51,641 nt of DNA from Deltaproteobacteria bacterium (GCA_947466225.1 CANIBL010000013.1:1-51641); one strand, 5' to 3'. Positions 1-8,967 are shown, counted from the stretch's first letter. Numbers and translations are program-made. Notes: generated by a model not told the origin, from the letters alone.

Positions 1-45
1 AGCCTAGATCGCTCTATGTTAGAAAGCTTTTTCAGGCATTGTCCC

Positions 46-181
46 AAATTCTTGTTTATCGTCATATTCAAAAACACCCTCCAATCAAAGGGTTCGTCCC
101 ATAGCCTCTGTTTTTCCTTTGTAGAAAAAATCAACAAGTCCCTTGTCCCCCAAATCTTTGCTTCTTAACCGAACAGCATTG
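46..181. repeat. Left copy of a long inverted repeat shared with the right end of the window
   Basis: The spacer downstream of ftsB (1-221) has no convincing gene. It holds two blocks that recur, reverse-complemented and in the same order and spacing, near the right end: positions 46-66 match 51548-51568 over 21 bases, and 135-181 match 51434-51480 with only a few mismatches. The DNA between the blocks is similar in length but poorly conserved. Directly after the second block, a GCATGAC stub at 182-188 looks like the end of the CGTCAT/ATGACG palindromic element that sits complete in the right-hand copy. This could be a decayed mobile or MITE-like element, or a conserved untranslated RNA; the sequence alone does not decide. 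Confidence 0.7.
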
Positions 182-221
182 GCATGACAGAATGTATGAG
201 GAGCCCCTCTCGAGCGAACAT

Positions 222-518
222 CTAATCCTCAAACAGTAGCATTTGTTCGCCTTTTTCCGTGATGCGGTACTTGTCGCGTAATAGCTTGTGTACATATTCG
301 GGAGAGGATTTGGTGCGGGCGATTTCACTCTCCAATCTGCTGATGTCACTGGACAAAGTATTGACCGTATGCGCGAGAACCTTTTGGCTCTCGCGTAGCG
401 AAAGATAGGTGCGCCAAGAGGTTTCTCCCCGAAAGGTACCGATGGCCAACACTGCCATCACAAATCCCATCAGCAGGAGAAAATAGGGCGGCTCTGTCCA
501 AGAGCGAAACGAGATCAT
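222..518 (-). CDS. ftsB: FtsB/DivIC-like septum formation initiator
   Basis: A 98-residue single-pass membrane protein of the FtsB/DivIC family, which joins FtsL and FtsQ in the divisome and helps activate septal peptidoglycan synthesis. It has a short cytoplasmic N-terminus, one hydrophobic segment at about residues 12-28, then a coiled-coil-like stretch (about 35-70) rich in Leu/Ser/Glu with heptad spacing, and an acidic tail. Length and layout fit the family (about 90-110 residues). The start lies 3 bases after the uvrD stop, so the two are very probably cotranscribed. FtsB-like genes more often follow eno, so the neighbourhood is unusual. The family shows little sequence identity, so the call rests mainly on architecture. 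Confidence 0.72.
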   Translation of the reverse strand: MISFRSWTEPPYFLLLMGFVMAVLAIGTFRGETSWRTYLSLRESQKVLAHTVNTLSSDISRLESEIARTKSSPEYVHKLLRDKYRITEKGEQMLLFED

Positions 519-521
519 GGG

Positions 522-2702
522 TTATCTCCAGCTCACACGTACCGGGTTGAGGTGCTCTAGGGAAACCGTACGGGTACCAAATTCGTGAAACTCGACTCGG
601 GCCTGTCGAAGGCCCCAGTGATCTTCAATTTGCACGATTTTGCCTTTGCCAAACGTAGGATGATAAATCATCTGTCCACTGGCCATGGAATCCACTGATG
701 TATTGTCCTGATCCTGGCTTTGGATTTCTTCCGTTGCTCCCATGCGATTTAGCAATCGCTTGGCAAAGGGATCCATGGTGACCAACGCTTCCGGCAGTTC
801 TTTCAGGAACCGAGACGGGGCATGACTCGACCACTTGTTAAAGACCTTTCGCTTTCGCGCAGCAGAGAGGGTGAGCTTTTCTCGAGCTCGGGTAATGCCC
901 ACGTAAAAGAGCCGTCTTTCCTCCTCTACCTTGAGGGGGTCTTCTAGGCTGTTGGTATGAGGGATCAGACCATCTTCGACGCCCACAATATAGACTCGTT
1001 TGAACTCTAAGCCTTTTGCTGCATGGAGCGTCATCAGGGTGATGGCAGGTTTGGAGTCGTCGTCTTCTGAGTTTTCGACACTTTCCAATAGACTAATATC
1101 TTGTAGCCAGCCTACGAGAGTGGCGTTGTCCTGCTGTTCCTCATACAAAGCTAAGGCTGAACCCAATTCATAGATGTTTTCGAGTTTTTCCTGCATTTTG
1201 TCTGGAAATTTCTTAATGAGATAACTTTTGTAATCCACCGCTTGCAAGAAGTATTCTACCACGTTGGAAAGAGATCCTTCGAAACAGGCTTTTTGCAGTC
1301 GGTCGAGGAGGGTCACAAACTCCATCCATTTTCCGGAAATGCGAGGTAGGTTCATACTGGCGCACGCACGCGCAGCAACCATGAGCGAGCAGTTTTGCTC
1401 GCGACAAAAGGCCTCAAGCTTCGCCACAGCTTGTTCCCCGAGACCGCGAGTGGGGACCTGGGTGACGCGCTTGAAAGCTACGTCATCGTTCTCGTTCACC
1501 AACAAGCGAAAATATGCCACGATATCCTTGATCTCAGCTCGATCATAGAATTTCACCGCACCAAAGAGTCGGTAGGGGATGCCTTGTTTGCGCAAACTGT
1601 CTTCGAGGATCCGAGACTGAGCATTGGTTCGATAGAATACCGCTACATGGGGGTACTCAAAGATATTGCGTTCCTTCTGAATCTTTTCCGCCAGCCACCA
1701 GGCTTCCATTTCCCCTTCGTATTCCAAATGAAACTCGATGGGAGCCCCCGCATGATTGGCGGTCCACAGGTGTTTCTTGGCACGTGATTGATTGTGCAAA
1801 ATTAGTGCGCTGGCAGCTTGGATAATGGTGGAGGAGCTGCGGTAGTTTTGCTCCAGGTAAATCTGTTGGGCCCCAGGAAAAATATCCTGAAATCCCAAAA
1901 TGTTGGACGGGTCAGCGCCGCGCCAGCTGTAGATGGACTGATCGTCATCTCCGACCACAAATAGGTTCCTCTCCTCGTTCACCAAGAGGGAAATGAGCGC
2001 GAATTGGGCCGGGTTTGTATCCTGATACTCATCTACCAAGATGTAGCGGTAGCGTTTGCGTAGGGCATCTCGTACCTGAGGCTGTGTTTTGAGTAAAATG
2101 ATCATGTTCATAAGCAGATCATCAAAATCCATAGCGTTTGATGTTGCCAACAGCTCTTGGTAGCGCCGATACACTTCCATCCCATGCTCAGGAAAGAGCC
2201 CTGCGTGGTCGCGACTCTGAGCGTGGACCTCCCCTGGCGTGAGGCCTTTGTTCTTTACCTGCTTAATCGCATGGCGATATTCTTGCGCCGAGTGATCCTG
2301 ATCCTTGATCAGGAGCTCTTTCATAATCCGGTTGATGGCACTCTTTGCATCTGACTCATCATAGATGGTGAACTGAGAGGTGTACCCCAGCAAATGGGCA
2401 AACTCACGCAACCACCGCACACAAGCCGAGTGAAACGTCGAGATTAGAACGAAGCGGGCTTCGGGGGAGAAGCGCTCCACCCGCTCGCGCATTTCCTTGG
2501 CTGCCTTATTGGTAAAGGTTACCGCAAGAATCGAGAGAGGACTCACTTGCTGCATAAGTAAATAGGAGATGCGACTTGTAATGACGCGGGTTTTCCCGCT
2601 ACCGGCGCCTGCAAAGACCACCAGCGGGCCTTGGGTATGGAGCACCGCTTGTTTTTGGGGCTCGTTCAATGTGGATAACAGGGTCTCGATTTCCGCTCGC
2701 AT
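522..2702 (-). CDS. uvrD: UvrD/PcrA-type superfamily 1 DNA helicase
   Basis: A 726-residue 3'-5' DNA helicase of the UvrD/PcrA/Rep family, acting in nucleotide-excision and mismatch repair and in removing proteins and RecA filaments from DNA. The SF1A motifs appear in order: Walker A AGAGSGKT (31-38), motif Ia TFTNKAAKEM, motif II DEYQDT (about 225), motif III DDDQSIYSWRGA, motif IV EQNYRSS, motif V TLHAAKGLEF and motif VI FYVGITRARE. The C-terminal 50 residues (HPTFGKGKIV onward) form the Tudor-like domain that binds RNA polymerase in PcrA/UvrD, which argues against Rep. Full length for the family. It lies 9 bases after glmS and 3 bases before ftsB. Confidence 0.95.
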   Translation of the reverse strand: MRAEIETLLSTLNEPQKQAVLHTQGPLVVFAGAGSGKTRVITSRISYLLMQQVSPLSILAVTFTNKAAKEMRERVERFSPEARFVLISTFHSACVRWLREFAHLLGYTSQFTIYDESDAKSAINRIMKELLIKDQDHSAQEYRHAIKQVKNKGLTPGEVHAQSRDHAGLFPEHGMEVYRRYQELLATSNAMDFDDLLMNMIILLKTQPQVRDALRKRYRYILVDEYQDTNPAQFALISLLVNEERNLFVVGDDDQSIYSWRGADPSNILGFQDIFPGAQQIYLEQNYRSSSTIIQAASALILHNQSRAKKHLWTANHAGAPIEFHLEYEGEMEAWWLAEKIQKERNIFEYPHVAVFYRTNAQSRILEDSLRKQGIPYRLFGAVKFYDRAEIKDIVAYFRLLVNENDDVAFKRVTQVPTRGLGEQAVAKLEAFCREQNCSLMVAARACASMNLPRISGKWMEFVTLLDRLQKACFEGSLSNVVEYFLQAVDYKSYLIKKFPDKMQEKLENIYELGSALALYEEQQDNATLVGWLQDISLLESVENSEDDDSKPAITLMTLHAAKGLEFKRVYIVGVEDGLIPHTNSLEDPLKVEEERRLFYVGITRAREKLTLSAARKRKVFNKWSSHAPSRFLKELPEALVTMDPFAKRLLNRMGATEEIQSQDQDNTSVDSMASGQMIYHPTFGKGKIVQIEDHWGLRQARVEFHEFGTRTVSLEHLNPVRVSWR

Positions 2703-2711
2703 GGGGGTCCT

Positions 2712-4547
2712 TTACTCTACCGTCACAGACTTGGCTAAATTTCGGGGTTGGTCCACGTCGGTACCGCGTAGCACCGCAATGGAGTAGGCGAACAGTTGAA
2801 GGGGAATTACGGAGAGTATGGATTGAAGATCCTCTTGTTCAATCTGAGGACAGGCCAACACATCCTGGCAGAGGGCAGCAAGCCGTGTGTCGTCTTTGCT
2901 TCCGACGCCGATGACCTGTCCCCCTCGAGCTCGGACTTCTTCGATATTCGATAGCATTTTCTCGTAGTGACTGTCTCGTGGGGCAAGGGCCACGATAGGG
3001 ATGTGTCGATCGACCAAGGCGATCGGACCGTGCTTGAGCTCCCCTCCGGCGTAGCCTTCTGCATGAATGTAGGAAATTTCTTTGAGCTTCAAGGCCCCTT
3101 CCATGGCGATGGCAAAACTATTGCCTCGTCCAATGAAGAGGGAGTTGGTCGCAGTGAAATATCGTTGTGCCACTTGCTCGATGGCGCTTTCCTGTTGCAG
3201 CGCTTGTTCCGCAAGTGCCGGGAGGCGTTGTAGGTAACTGCGCTGCTTTTCCAGCTCCTCTTGTGAGATATGGCCTCTGCGCTGGCCGAAGTCCAAGGTG
3301 AAGAGGAATAAGTCCAAGACCATAGCTACAAAGGCTTTGGTGGAGGCAACCCCAACCTCAGGCCCTGCGTTCATATAAAAGGTAGCATCTGAGGTGCGGG
3401 GAATGGAGGAGAAGGGTACGTTACAAATGGAGTAAATGGGGCAACCGGCTTGCTTGGCAAACTTCACACTGGCAAGTGTATCCAGGGTTTCACCGGATTG
3501 GGTCATGGCGATCACCAGTGTCTCGTTATCGAGATAGGGCGTGCGGTAGCGAAACTCACTGGCAAGCTCTACGGTAACGGGTATATGAGCCCACTTTTCG
3601 AGGAAGTAGCGTCCGAGTGAGCCGGCAAGATAGGCTGTCCCGCATCCGACGATGTGGATACGCTTGATTTTCTCTAAAGAAAACTTCGACAGTCCCAAGA
3701 CGCTATCTTGCAATTTGAGGGTGCCGGAAAGGGAGAAGGCTTTCTCCAATGTAGTACGAATGACAGAGGGTTGTTCGTGAATTTCCTTCAGCATGAAGTG
3801 CCGAAAGCCGTTTTTTTCTGCGGTAGAATCGAGTTTCGGTAGTTTTTTTCGTTCTGCTTGTAACGGGTTCCCTGCAAAATCGCGCAACTCGATAGCATCT
3901 GCCGTAATTTTGGCGATTTCACCGTCCTCCATAAAGATCATCTCTTGGGTATGGGGGAGTAGAGCCAATGCATCGGAGGCAAAGAAGTTCTCGGTTTTTC
4001 CGCAGCCGAGGACCAGGGGGGAGGAATTCTTGACTACATAGAATACGCCTGGTTCTTTGGCTGTCATCACTGCAAAGGCGAAAGCGCCCTCCAGCATGGG
4101 AATCACCCGCATCACCGCTTTGTCTAGGGAATTGTCTTTGGCATATTCCCGGTGGATAAGGTGAAGAATGACCTCGGTATCAGTTTCAGAGGCAAATACG
4201 GTACCAGCTTCTAACAGTCGGATTTTGAGTGCTTGGTAGTTCTCAATAATTCCATTGTGAATCAGCGCAAATCCATCATGGGTGTGAGGGTGCGCATTTT
4301 CAAACGAAGGTGCCCCGTGGGTGGCCCATCGCGTGTGGCCCATTCCCATTTTGGCTTTGGTAGACAGACGCCCCAGTTGGTCTTCGAGGTGAAATAGTTT
4401 GCCTACGGATTTCGCTACTTCAATTTCGCTATCACCCAATACGACGATACCGGCAGAGTCGTAGCCCCGATACTCAAGCCGTTTAAGCCCATCGTAAATC
4501 ATGGTAGAACAAGACTGGCTCCCAACATATCCCATAATGCCGCACAT
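2712..4547 (-). CDS. glmS: Glutamine-fructose-6-phosphate aminotransferase (isomerizing)
   Basis: Makes glucosamine-6-phosphate from fructose-6-phosphate and glutamine, the first committed step to UDP-GlcNAc for peptidoglycan and LPS. It begins MCGIMGYVG, so Cys2 becomes the N-terminal nucleophile after Met removal. The class-II glutaminase domain (about 1-220) shows GHTRWATHG and the NGIIENY loop. Two SIS isomerase domains follow (about 290-430 and 460-595), with GCGTAYLAG, TQSGET and GRGNSFAIAMEGALKLKEI. The tail NLAKSVTVE carries the conserved lysine. 611 residues, full length. It is transcribed with uvrD and ftsB and lies downstream of a glmU-like gene, forming a hexosamine pair. No leader suggesting a glmS ribozyme was recognised in the 157-base gap, which instead holds a palindromic repeat. 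Confidence 0.97.
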   Translation of the reverse strand: MCGIMGYVGSQSCSTMIYDGLKRLEYRGYDSAGIVVLGDSEIEVAKSVGKLFHLEDQLGRLSTKAKMGMGHTRWATHGAPSFENAHPHTHDGFALIHNGIIENYQALKIRLLEAGTVFASETDTEVILHLIHREYAKDNSLDKAVMRVIPMLEGAFAFAVMTAKEPGVFYVVKNSSPLVLGCGKTENFFASDALALLPHTQEMIFMEDGEIAKITADAIELRDFAGNPLQAERKKLPKLDSTAEKNGFRHFMLKEIHEQPSVIRTTLEKAFSLSGTLKLQDSVLGLSKFSLEKIKRIHIVGCGTAYLAGSLGRYFLEKWAHIPVTVELASEFRYRTPYLDNETLVIAMTQSGETLDTLASVKFAKQAGCPIYSICNVPFSSIPRTSDATFYMNAGPEVGVASTKAFVAMVLDLFLFTLDFGQRRGHISQEELEKQRSYLQRLPALAEQALQQESAIEQVAQRYFTATNSLFIGRGNSFAIAMEGALKLKEISYIHAEGYAGGELKHGPIALVDRHIPIVALAPRDSHYEKMLSNIEEVRARGGQVIGVGSKDDTRLAALCQDVLACPQIEQEDLQSILSVIPLQLFAYSIAVLRGTDVDQPRNLAKSVTVE

Positions 4548-4591
4548 TGTATCTCTCCTGCTTGGTTAAAAGCTGCCTCGCTTCGTCTTCT

Positions 4592-4680
4592 CGTCATCCC
4601 CAGTGACCGTAGGTCACGTCGAGGCTTCCCCCTCGATCGTGGAAGATGCTCATACGGCCGAAGCGACCTGGACATGACGG
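4592..4680. repeat. Palindromic intergenic repeat (CGTCAT...ATGACG family)
   Basis: An 89-base element between glmU and glmS opens with CGTCATCCCC and closes with GACATGACGG. It has internal palindromes (GTGACCGTAGGTCAC) and the core words CTCGATCG, GATGCTCATACGGCCGAAG and CCTGG. Related elements lie at 15349-15467, 26582-26640, 51374-51432 and 51615-51641. The outer CGTCAT/ATGACG ends could close a long hairpin. It may act as an mRNA stabiliser or attenuator between glmU and glmS, but its spread suggests a REP/MITE-like dispersed family. Confidence 0.8.
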
Positions 4681-4704
4681 AAAGGGCAGCGATCGATCAT
4701 TTCC

Positions 4705-5490
4705 CTACGACTTCAAGTATGTGCGGATTTCTTCCAGTTGCTCCTGGGTGTTGACACCCAGAAAAGGCTTCCACAGAGGAGAAGCCACCGCACAAACACG
4801 ATAATTTTCTGTTACAGCCAATGCAAAGCAGTCCGTCAAATAAAATTCCTGCTGGGCATTGTGATTTTGGAGTTTTGCGAGCAGAGAAAATAGCACCTGT
4901 GTGCGGGCAAAGACGATCCCGGTGTTGCACAGCCGCTGAGTTTTCTCCTCAGGCGAAGCATCCTTTTCCTCTACAATACGTTGAAAGCGGCCGTCGGGCC
5001 CGCACAAAATGCGCCCATACCCGTATGGGCTTGGGGGCGAGAAACCCAATAGGGCCAAATCCGCGTCCTTTTCTTGTGCCGTTTGTAGGAATTCTTGTAA
5101 GGTGTCGCTTGATACACCGGGCATATCCCCATTGCAAATGACAACGTACGCGCTGGTTGCGGGCGTGCCTCGATATAAAGCCGGGGGGGCATATGCGCTA
5201 CTTTGTACCCCTGGGAAGAGGCAGGCAAAGCTGGCTACAGCCCCCGCAGTACCGTTCCTCTCGGATTGGATGCAAGCTTCGACTTCAGGGTGTTGTGCCA
5301 GAAAAGGTTGAAAAGGCATTGTCTCTGGGCCGATGACAAGGGCGATCCGTTGAATACCTGCCTGCTGCAGGGCGCTTCGTACGTATTCCACCATGGGGGT
5401 AGTGCCCACCAAATGGAGTACTTTGGGCAATGGGCTTCCCATTCGTTTGCCTTGCCCTGCAGCCAATATAAGTCCAGTAATACTTTGCAT
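4705..5490 (-). CDS. glmU: GlmU-type N-acetylglucosamine-1-phosphate uridylyltransferase, pyrophosphorylase domain only
   Basis: A nucleotidyltransferase with the GlmU N-terminal signature GLILAAGQGKRMGSPLPKVL near residue 5, plus NGDMPGV (the NGD metal/UTP site), EKDASPEE and NTGI. These are the uridylyltransferase features that make UDP-GlcNAc from GlcNAc-1-phosphate. At 261 residues it is about 60% of bifunctional GlmU: the left-handed beta-helix acetyltransferase domain is absent and a stop follows the Rossmann domain. A separate glucosamine-1-phosphate acetyltransferase would be needed elsewhere. I prefer the ATG at 5490, with GAAGGA about 8 bases upstream, over a GTG at 5508. Upstream of glmS in the same direction. 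It could instead be a paralogue of a complete GlmU. Confidence 0.8.
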   Translation of the reverse strand: MQSITGLILAAGQGKRMGSPLPKVLHLVGTTPMVEYVRSALQQAGIQRIALVIGPETMPFQPFLAQHPEVEACIQSERNGTAGAVASFACLFPGVQSSAYAPPALYRGTPATSAYVVICNGDMPGVSSDTLQEFLQTAQEKDADLALLGFSPPSPYGYGRILCGPDGRFQRIVEEKDASPEEKTQRLCNTGIVFARTQVLFSLLAKLQNHNAQQEFYLTDCFALAVTENYRVCAVASPLWKPFLGVNTQEQLEEIRTYLKS

Positions 5491-5614
5491 GGAAGATTCC
5501 TTCTTCACTCAAGAGTGGACGTTTACGCCCCCAATAGCGTACTATGCCGGAAGAAAGCAGTTGTACCTTGTAGCTTTCGCCATGCCAAGCTTTCGAAAGG
5601 GTAGGTAACAATCC

Positions 5615-6361
5615 GTGGGGCTATTCCAAAAAATACGAGATTTCCAGGCAAAGCGGCAACAAAGTGCTGTGGAGAAGAACGAAAAGCATGTGCATAACGC
5701 CAAAGCCATTCGAGAGGATCGAGTGGCGGCGATTGAGTTCTTTTGTTCTCAAAAGGATCCCCATGTCGCCATCCCGGCTTTGCTCAAGCGATTTGGGTTT
5801 AGCTTGGACCATGGTATCTACGATGCCAGAGAAAAAGAGCAGGCGTTTGAGGGGATTATCCGACACGGTGCACAAGCATTGCCCATTGTCCGCAACCATT
5901 TACGTTCGACAAGCCTCATTGCATGGCCTCTCAAAATTATTGAACGACTGGCAACGCCGGCTGAAATGACGGAGGCCTTAGAGGGGTGCTTGAACTATAC
6001 CGATGTCTCCCTCGATCCGGATCAAACGGATAAAAACTACGATATCCTGTGCCATTTGCGGGATTATGCGATACAGCAACCCCATGAAAAAATGGCGATT
6101 TTCCTACAGGCCCACGATGAACGCATTCGCTATGCTGCCGTTGAGGTGCTGATTCATCAGCCCTACCAGGTTGAGGTGGTGCGATTGATAGAGCCGTTTC
6201 TCTTGGACCATTCCGCGGAAAACACGCGGTTGCACCAAATTGTCTTGGACACCTACGTTGAGCATAAGTGGAAGGTACTCGAGCCAGAGCGACTGGTGAA
6301 AGCCGGGGTGCCGTTGGGTTTTTTTCTTTCCCTGGATGGGGTTTTGACCCCGAGAAGTTGA
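5615..6361 (+). CDS. HEAT-repeat-like helical protein of unknown function
   Basis: A 248-residue soluble protein starting with GTG after an AAGGGTAGG-like ribosome site. The N-terminal 35 residues are basic and helical; the rest reads as consecutive helix pairs with HEAT-like spacing (DPHVAIPALLKRF, HGAQALPIVRNHL, DERIRYAAVEVLIHQ, VVRLIEPFLL). No catalytic motif or membrane segment was seen. Such repeat proteins usually act as protein-protein scaffolds, and the partner is unknown. It is divergent from glmU and immediately upstream of rpmH, a position more often held by dnaA or rsmG-region genes, so it may be lineage-specific. Confidence 0.7.
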   Translation: MGLFQKIRDFQAKRQQSAVEKNEKHVHNAKAIREDRVAAIEFFCSQKDPHVAIPALLKRFGFSLDHGIYDAREKEQAFEGIIRHGAQALPIVRNHLRSTSLIAWPLKIIERLATPAEMTEALEGCLNYTDVSLDPDQTDKNYDILCHLRDYAIQQPHEKMAIFLQAHDERIRYAAVEVLIHQPYQVEVVRLIEPFLLDHSAENTRLHQIVLDTYVEHKWKVLEPERLVKAGVPLGFFLSLDGVLTPRS

Positions 6362-6473
6362 GGTTGGCCTTGCCAGTACGGGGGATCTTTGGTAGGCTCT
6401 CCGCCATCTATGGAGTACCATCTGCCGTTTTTGGTAGGTTTTCCTGTAATTTTCGTAAAGTAGAGACAAGCCG

Positions 6474-6623
6474 ATGAAACGTACGTACCAACCCAGCGAA
6501 TTGAAGAAACTGCGCACCCATGGTTTTCGCGAAAGAATGTCTACCGCCAACGGCCGTAACGTCCTTCGTCGTCGCCGCGCCAAAGGCCGTGCTCGACTTA
6601 CCCCTGTTGCTTACACAAAGTAA
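6474..6623 (+). CDS. rpmH: 50S ribosomal protein L34
   Basis: A 49-residue protein beginning [12 protein letters not shown] and continuing [17 protein letters not shown] and [11 protein letters not shown], the near-invariant L34 sequence of the large ribosomal subunit. It is very basic and of standard length. It heads the rpmH-rnpA-yidD-yidC-jag-mnmE block and ends 34 bases before rnpA, as in most bacteria. The preceding 110 bases presumably hold its promoter; I could not pick a single convincing -35/-10 pair there. Confidence 0.97.
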   Translation: MKRTYQPSELKKLRTHGFRERMSTANGRNVLRRRRAKGRARLTPVAYTK

Positions 6624-6657
6624 TTTTGTGAAGACAATCGGTCGAGAGGAGGAATCC

Positions 6658-7029
6658 ATGTCTGCTCTTCCATCTCTCCCAACCAAAACCGGTCGATTGA
6701 CGTGTAAAGCCCAGTTTGATCGCGTATTTGGTTCTTCACGTAAACGGGTGAAGAAAGAAATTGTGATCTTGGCTGCCCCAGCTCCTCAGGAAAATGGCGT
6801 CTGCATCGGTAGGCGTCTGGGTTTGGTAGTCAGTCGCAAGGTGGGAAATGCCGTACATCGCAACCGAATCAAACGTCGGTTGCGCGCTATTTTTCGCCAA
6901 ATGCCCCCCGACCTTGGGGCAAATCAAGACATGGTGGTAATCGCGCGTCCTCTCATTCGCGAGAGTGGCTTTGCGGAGCTAGAGCATAGTGTACTGGCAG
7001 CGTTGGCCTCTCTGCCGCGTCCTACCTAA
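6658..7029 (+). CDS. rnpA: Ribonuclease P protein component
   Basis: The 123-residue protein subunit of RNase P, which binds the catalytic RNA and the 5' leader of precursor tRNAs. It has the early RLTCKAQFDRVF segment and the diagnostic RNR motif in SRKVGNAVHRNRIKRRLR (about residues 62-80). I place the start at the ATG at 6658, directly behind a strong GAGAGGAGG site; longer in-frame extensions would overlap rpmH and lack conserved sequence. It lies 34 bases downstream of rpmH and 9 upstream of yidD. Confidence 0.95.
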   Translation: MSALPSLPTKTGRLTCKAQFDRVFGSSRKRVKKEIVILAAPAPQENGVCIGRRLGLVVSRKVGNAVHRNRIKRRLRAIFRQMPPDLGANQDMVVIARPLIRESGFAELEHSVLAALASLPRPT

Positions 7030-7038
7030 AGGGCTTTC

Positions 7039-7302
7039 ATGCAACATCGCACGCACGTAGGTCGGCATTTCCGCTATTTTCAGGCTGCCTTGGCCATTCG
7101 GGATCTCCTCCTTGGTGGAGTGCGTGTGTACCAACGCTGGGTCTCGCCTTATTTGCCGCCTCGTTGTCGATTTTATCCAACCTGCTCTGAGTATGCTGCG
7201 ATTTGCTTGCAGCAAAACTCTCTTGCCCGTGCTTGCCTGAAAATTAGTCTTCGGGTGGCAAAATGTAACCCCTTTCATACCGGTGGAGTGGACATACCTT
7301 GA
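7039..7302 (+). CDS. yidD: YidD membrane protein insertion efficiency factor
   Basis: An 87-residue YidD homologue that assists YidC-dependent membrane insertion. Key features are the amphipathic helix YQRWVSPYLPPRCRFYPTCS, with the conserved RCRFYPTCSEYA Cys pair, and the ending RVAKCNPFHTGGVDIP, which matches the family's third Cys and C-terminal G-G-x-D-P signature. The N-terminal 25 residues are a slightly long, polar extension. Its stop overlaps the start region of yidC, consistent with translational coupling. Confidence 0.95.
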   Translation: MQHRTHVGRHFRYFQAALAIRDLLLGGVRVYQRWVSPYLPPRCRFYPTCSEYAAICLQQNSLARACLKISLRVAKCNPFHTGGVDIP

Positions 7303-8951
7303 ATATGGACCGTAAAAGCATTGTAGCCATTGTCTTTTGTAGCCTTTTCTATTTTGGATACGAATATTATTTGAACCAAAAATATCCGAATCGATTCGCC
7401 AAATCTGTGGGGCAAACCGATGTGCCGGTTGTTGCGACCCCCGCCTCTTCTGCCTCTCCGCTTGGAGCCGGTTCTACCGTGCAAGGCCCTGGGGTGCAGA
7501 TAGAGACTTCGCCTACAACTTCTGCCCTTCCCCAACTTTCTGCAGAAGAGCTGACGCTAGAAAACACCACCAGTCGATATACCTTTTCTCAGCAAATGGG
7601 TAGCTTGCAACAGGTCGTGCTGAAGGAATATAAAAACGATGCGCGCAACGGTCCGTTAACTCTCCTGGAAACCGAGTTCATTCTTCAACCGGTGTTGCCA
7701 GGCGAATCCCAGCTACATGTGGGTTTTGCAGCACATCGCATCTCTTCGACCTCCATTGCATTTACCCGCTCAACGCCCGAGTGGATCTTGGAACATCGAT
7801 ACACGATTCCAGCTTCTGGATATGGACTTGATCTCACCTGTAGCTGGGAGAATCGGGGGGAAGTATCTCGGAATTTGGATTCCATCGTTAAGGTGAGCGA
7901 AGATATCGTGTTTCATCGACCCAAAAGCAGTCTATTGCCAGGGGCGCCGTCTGGACGCCCAGCTGTGGTGAGTACCATCAATGGCAAGACCGATTGGGAA
8001 GATGTAGAGAAGTACTGCAAGGATGGAGATAAAAAAGAGCCTTTGTTTGCTGGCGCTAATCAAAATGTGGATCTCGTGGGTTTTGATAAACACTATTTTC
8101 TTGCTGCCATTCTGCCGCAGTCTGGCAACCTGACCTTGCAAATCGACAAGCAACCCGGCACGTATACGACCCATTGCCCCCTAATGGTCACGCAATCTGT
8201 GGCGCAGGGCAGTGTAGGTGGACATCAAAAAATCGAGATGGCATTTAAAGGGTGGATGGGGCCTAAATCACCTGATCTGCTCAAAGCCTATGATGCCAAA
8301 TTGGAGCATGCTGTTGACCTCGGGTTTTTCAACATGATTTCCCGCGCGCTGCTACAATCTCTGAATTTTGTGCATGGCTTGGTGCATAACTGGGGATTGG
8401 CCATCATCCTCTTTACAATTTTTCTGAAATTTTTGTTCTATCCTTTGACGCGTCAAGCTGCCGTTTCCATGAAGCGGATGCAAAAATTCAATCCTGAAAT
8501 GAACCGCATTCGAGAAAAGCTAAAGGACGATCCCCAACGTCAGCAGCAAGAAATCATGAAATTTATGTCGACGCATAAAATCAATCCAATGAAGGGGTGT
8601 TTGCCTATTTTGCCTACAATCCCGGTTTTCTTTGCTTTCTATCGTGTGCTCTCTACTTCTATCGAGTTGCGTCATGCGCCTTTTGCTGGGTGGATCCAAG
8701 ATCTTTCTGCTGCAGATCCTTATTATATTACGCCGCTTTTGTTGGGTGGCTGTATGTTTATACAACAAAAGCTGACGCCAACAACTGGGTTAGATAAGAC
8801 CCAAGAAAAGATGATGCTGATTATGCCGGTGGTGTTTTCTGTGATGATGCTCACCCTGCCGGCGGGCTTGGTCGTCTATATGTTGACCAACACACTCGTA
8901 TCCATTGCACAGCAACGATGGCTCAATCGAAAGCTGGCTCAACTCGTATAG
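7299..8951 (+). CDS. yidC: YidC membrane protein insertase
   Basis: A 550-residue (or 548) Oxa1/YidC insertase that inserts proteins into the inner membrane with or without SecYEG. The N-terminal segment (MDRKSIVAIVFCSLFYFGYEYY) is the first membrane helix. A large periplasmic beta-sandwich domain spans about 60-340, after a Pro/Ser/Thr-rich linker. The conserved C-terminal insertase core follows, with WGLAIILFTIFLKF, the MQKFNPEM cytoplasmic hairpin, NPMKGCLPILPTIPVFFAFY and LPAGLVVYMLTN. The long periplasmic domain is typical of Gram-negatives. The start is ambiguous: TTG at 7299 has the better-spaced GGAG and overlaps the yidD stop, but ATG at 7305 gives the usual MDRK start. Confidence 0.97.
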   Translation: MNMDRKSIVAIVFCSLFYFGYEYYLNQKYPNRFAKSVGQTDVPVVATPASSASPLGAGSTVQGPGVQIETSPTTSALPQLSAEELTLENTTSRYTFSQQMGSLQQVVLKEYKNDARNGPLTLLETEFILQPVLPGESQLHVGFAAHRISSTSIAFTRSTPEWILEHRYTIPASGYGLDLTCSWENRGEVSRNLDSIVKVSEDIVFHRPKSSLLPGAPSGRPAVVSTINGKTDWEDVEKYCKDGDKKEPLFAGANQNVDLVGFDKHYFLAAILPQSGNLTLQIDKQPGTYTTHCPLMVTQSVAQGSVGGHQKIEMAFKGWMGPKSPDLLKAYDAKLEHAVDLGFFNMISRALLQSLNFVHGLVHNWGLAIILFTIFLKFLFYPLTRQAAVSMKRMQKFNPEMNRIREKLKDDPQRQQQEIMKFMSTHKINPMKGCLPILPTIPVFFAFYRVLSTSIELRHAPFAGWIQDLSAADPYYITPLLLGGCMFIQQKLTPTTGLDKTQEKMMLIMPVVFSVMMLTLPAGLVVYMLTNTLVSIAQQRWLNRKLAQLV

Positions 8952-8967
8952 CAAGAGGAGCGTGGAC

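Noticed and set aside
2669-2677. TGTGGATAA, a perfect DnaA box
   Set aside because: It is a single site inside the uvrD coding region with no cluster or AT-rich unwinding element; not an origin.
4548-4704. Search for a glmS ribozyme or riboswitch between glmU and glmS
   Set aside because: The gap is filled by a member of the dispersed palindrome family; no conserved ribozyme core was recognised.
6362-6473. Search for oriC or dnaA beside rpmH
   Set aside because: The spacer is short with no DnaA-box cluster, and a HEAT-like gene takes the usual neighbour's place.
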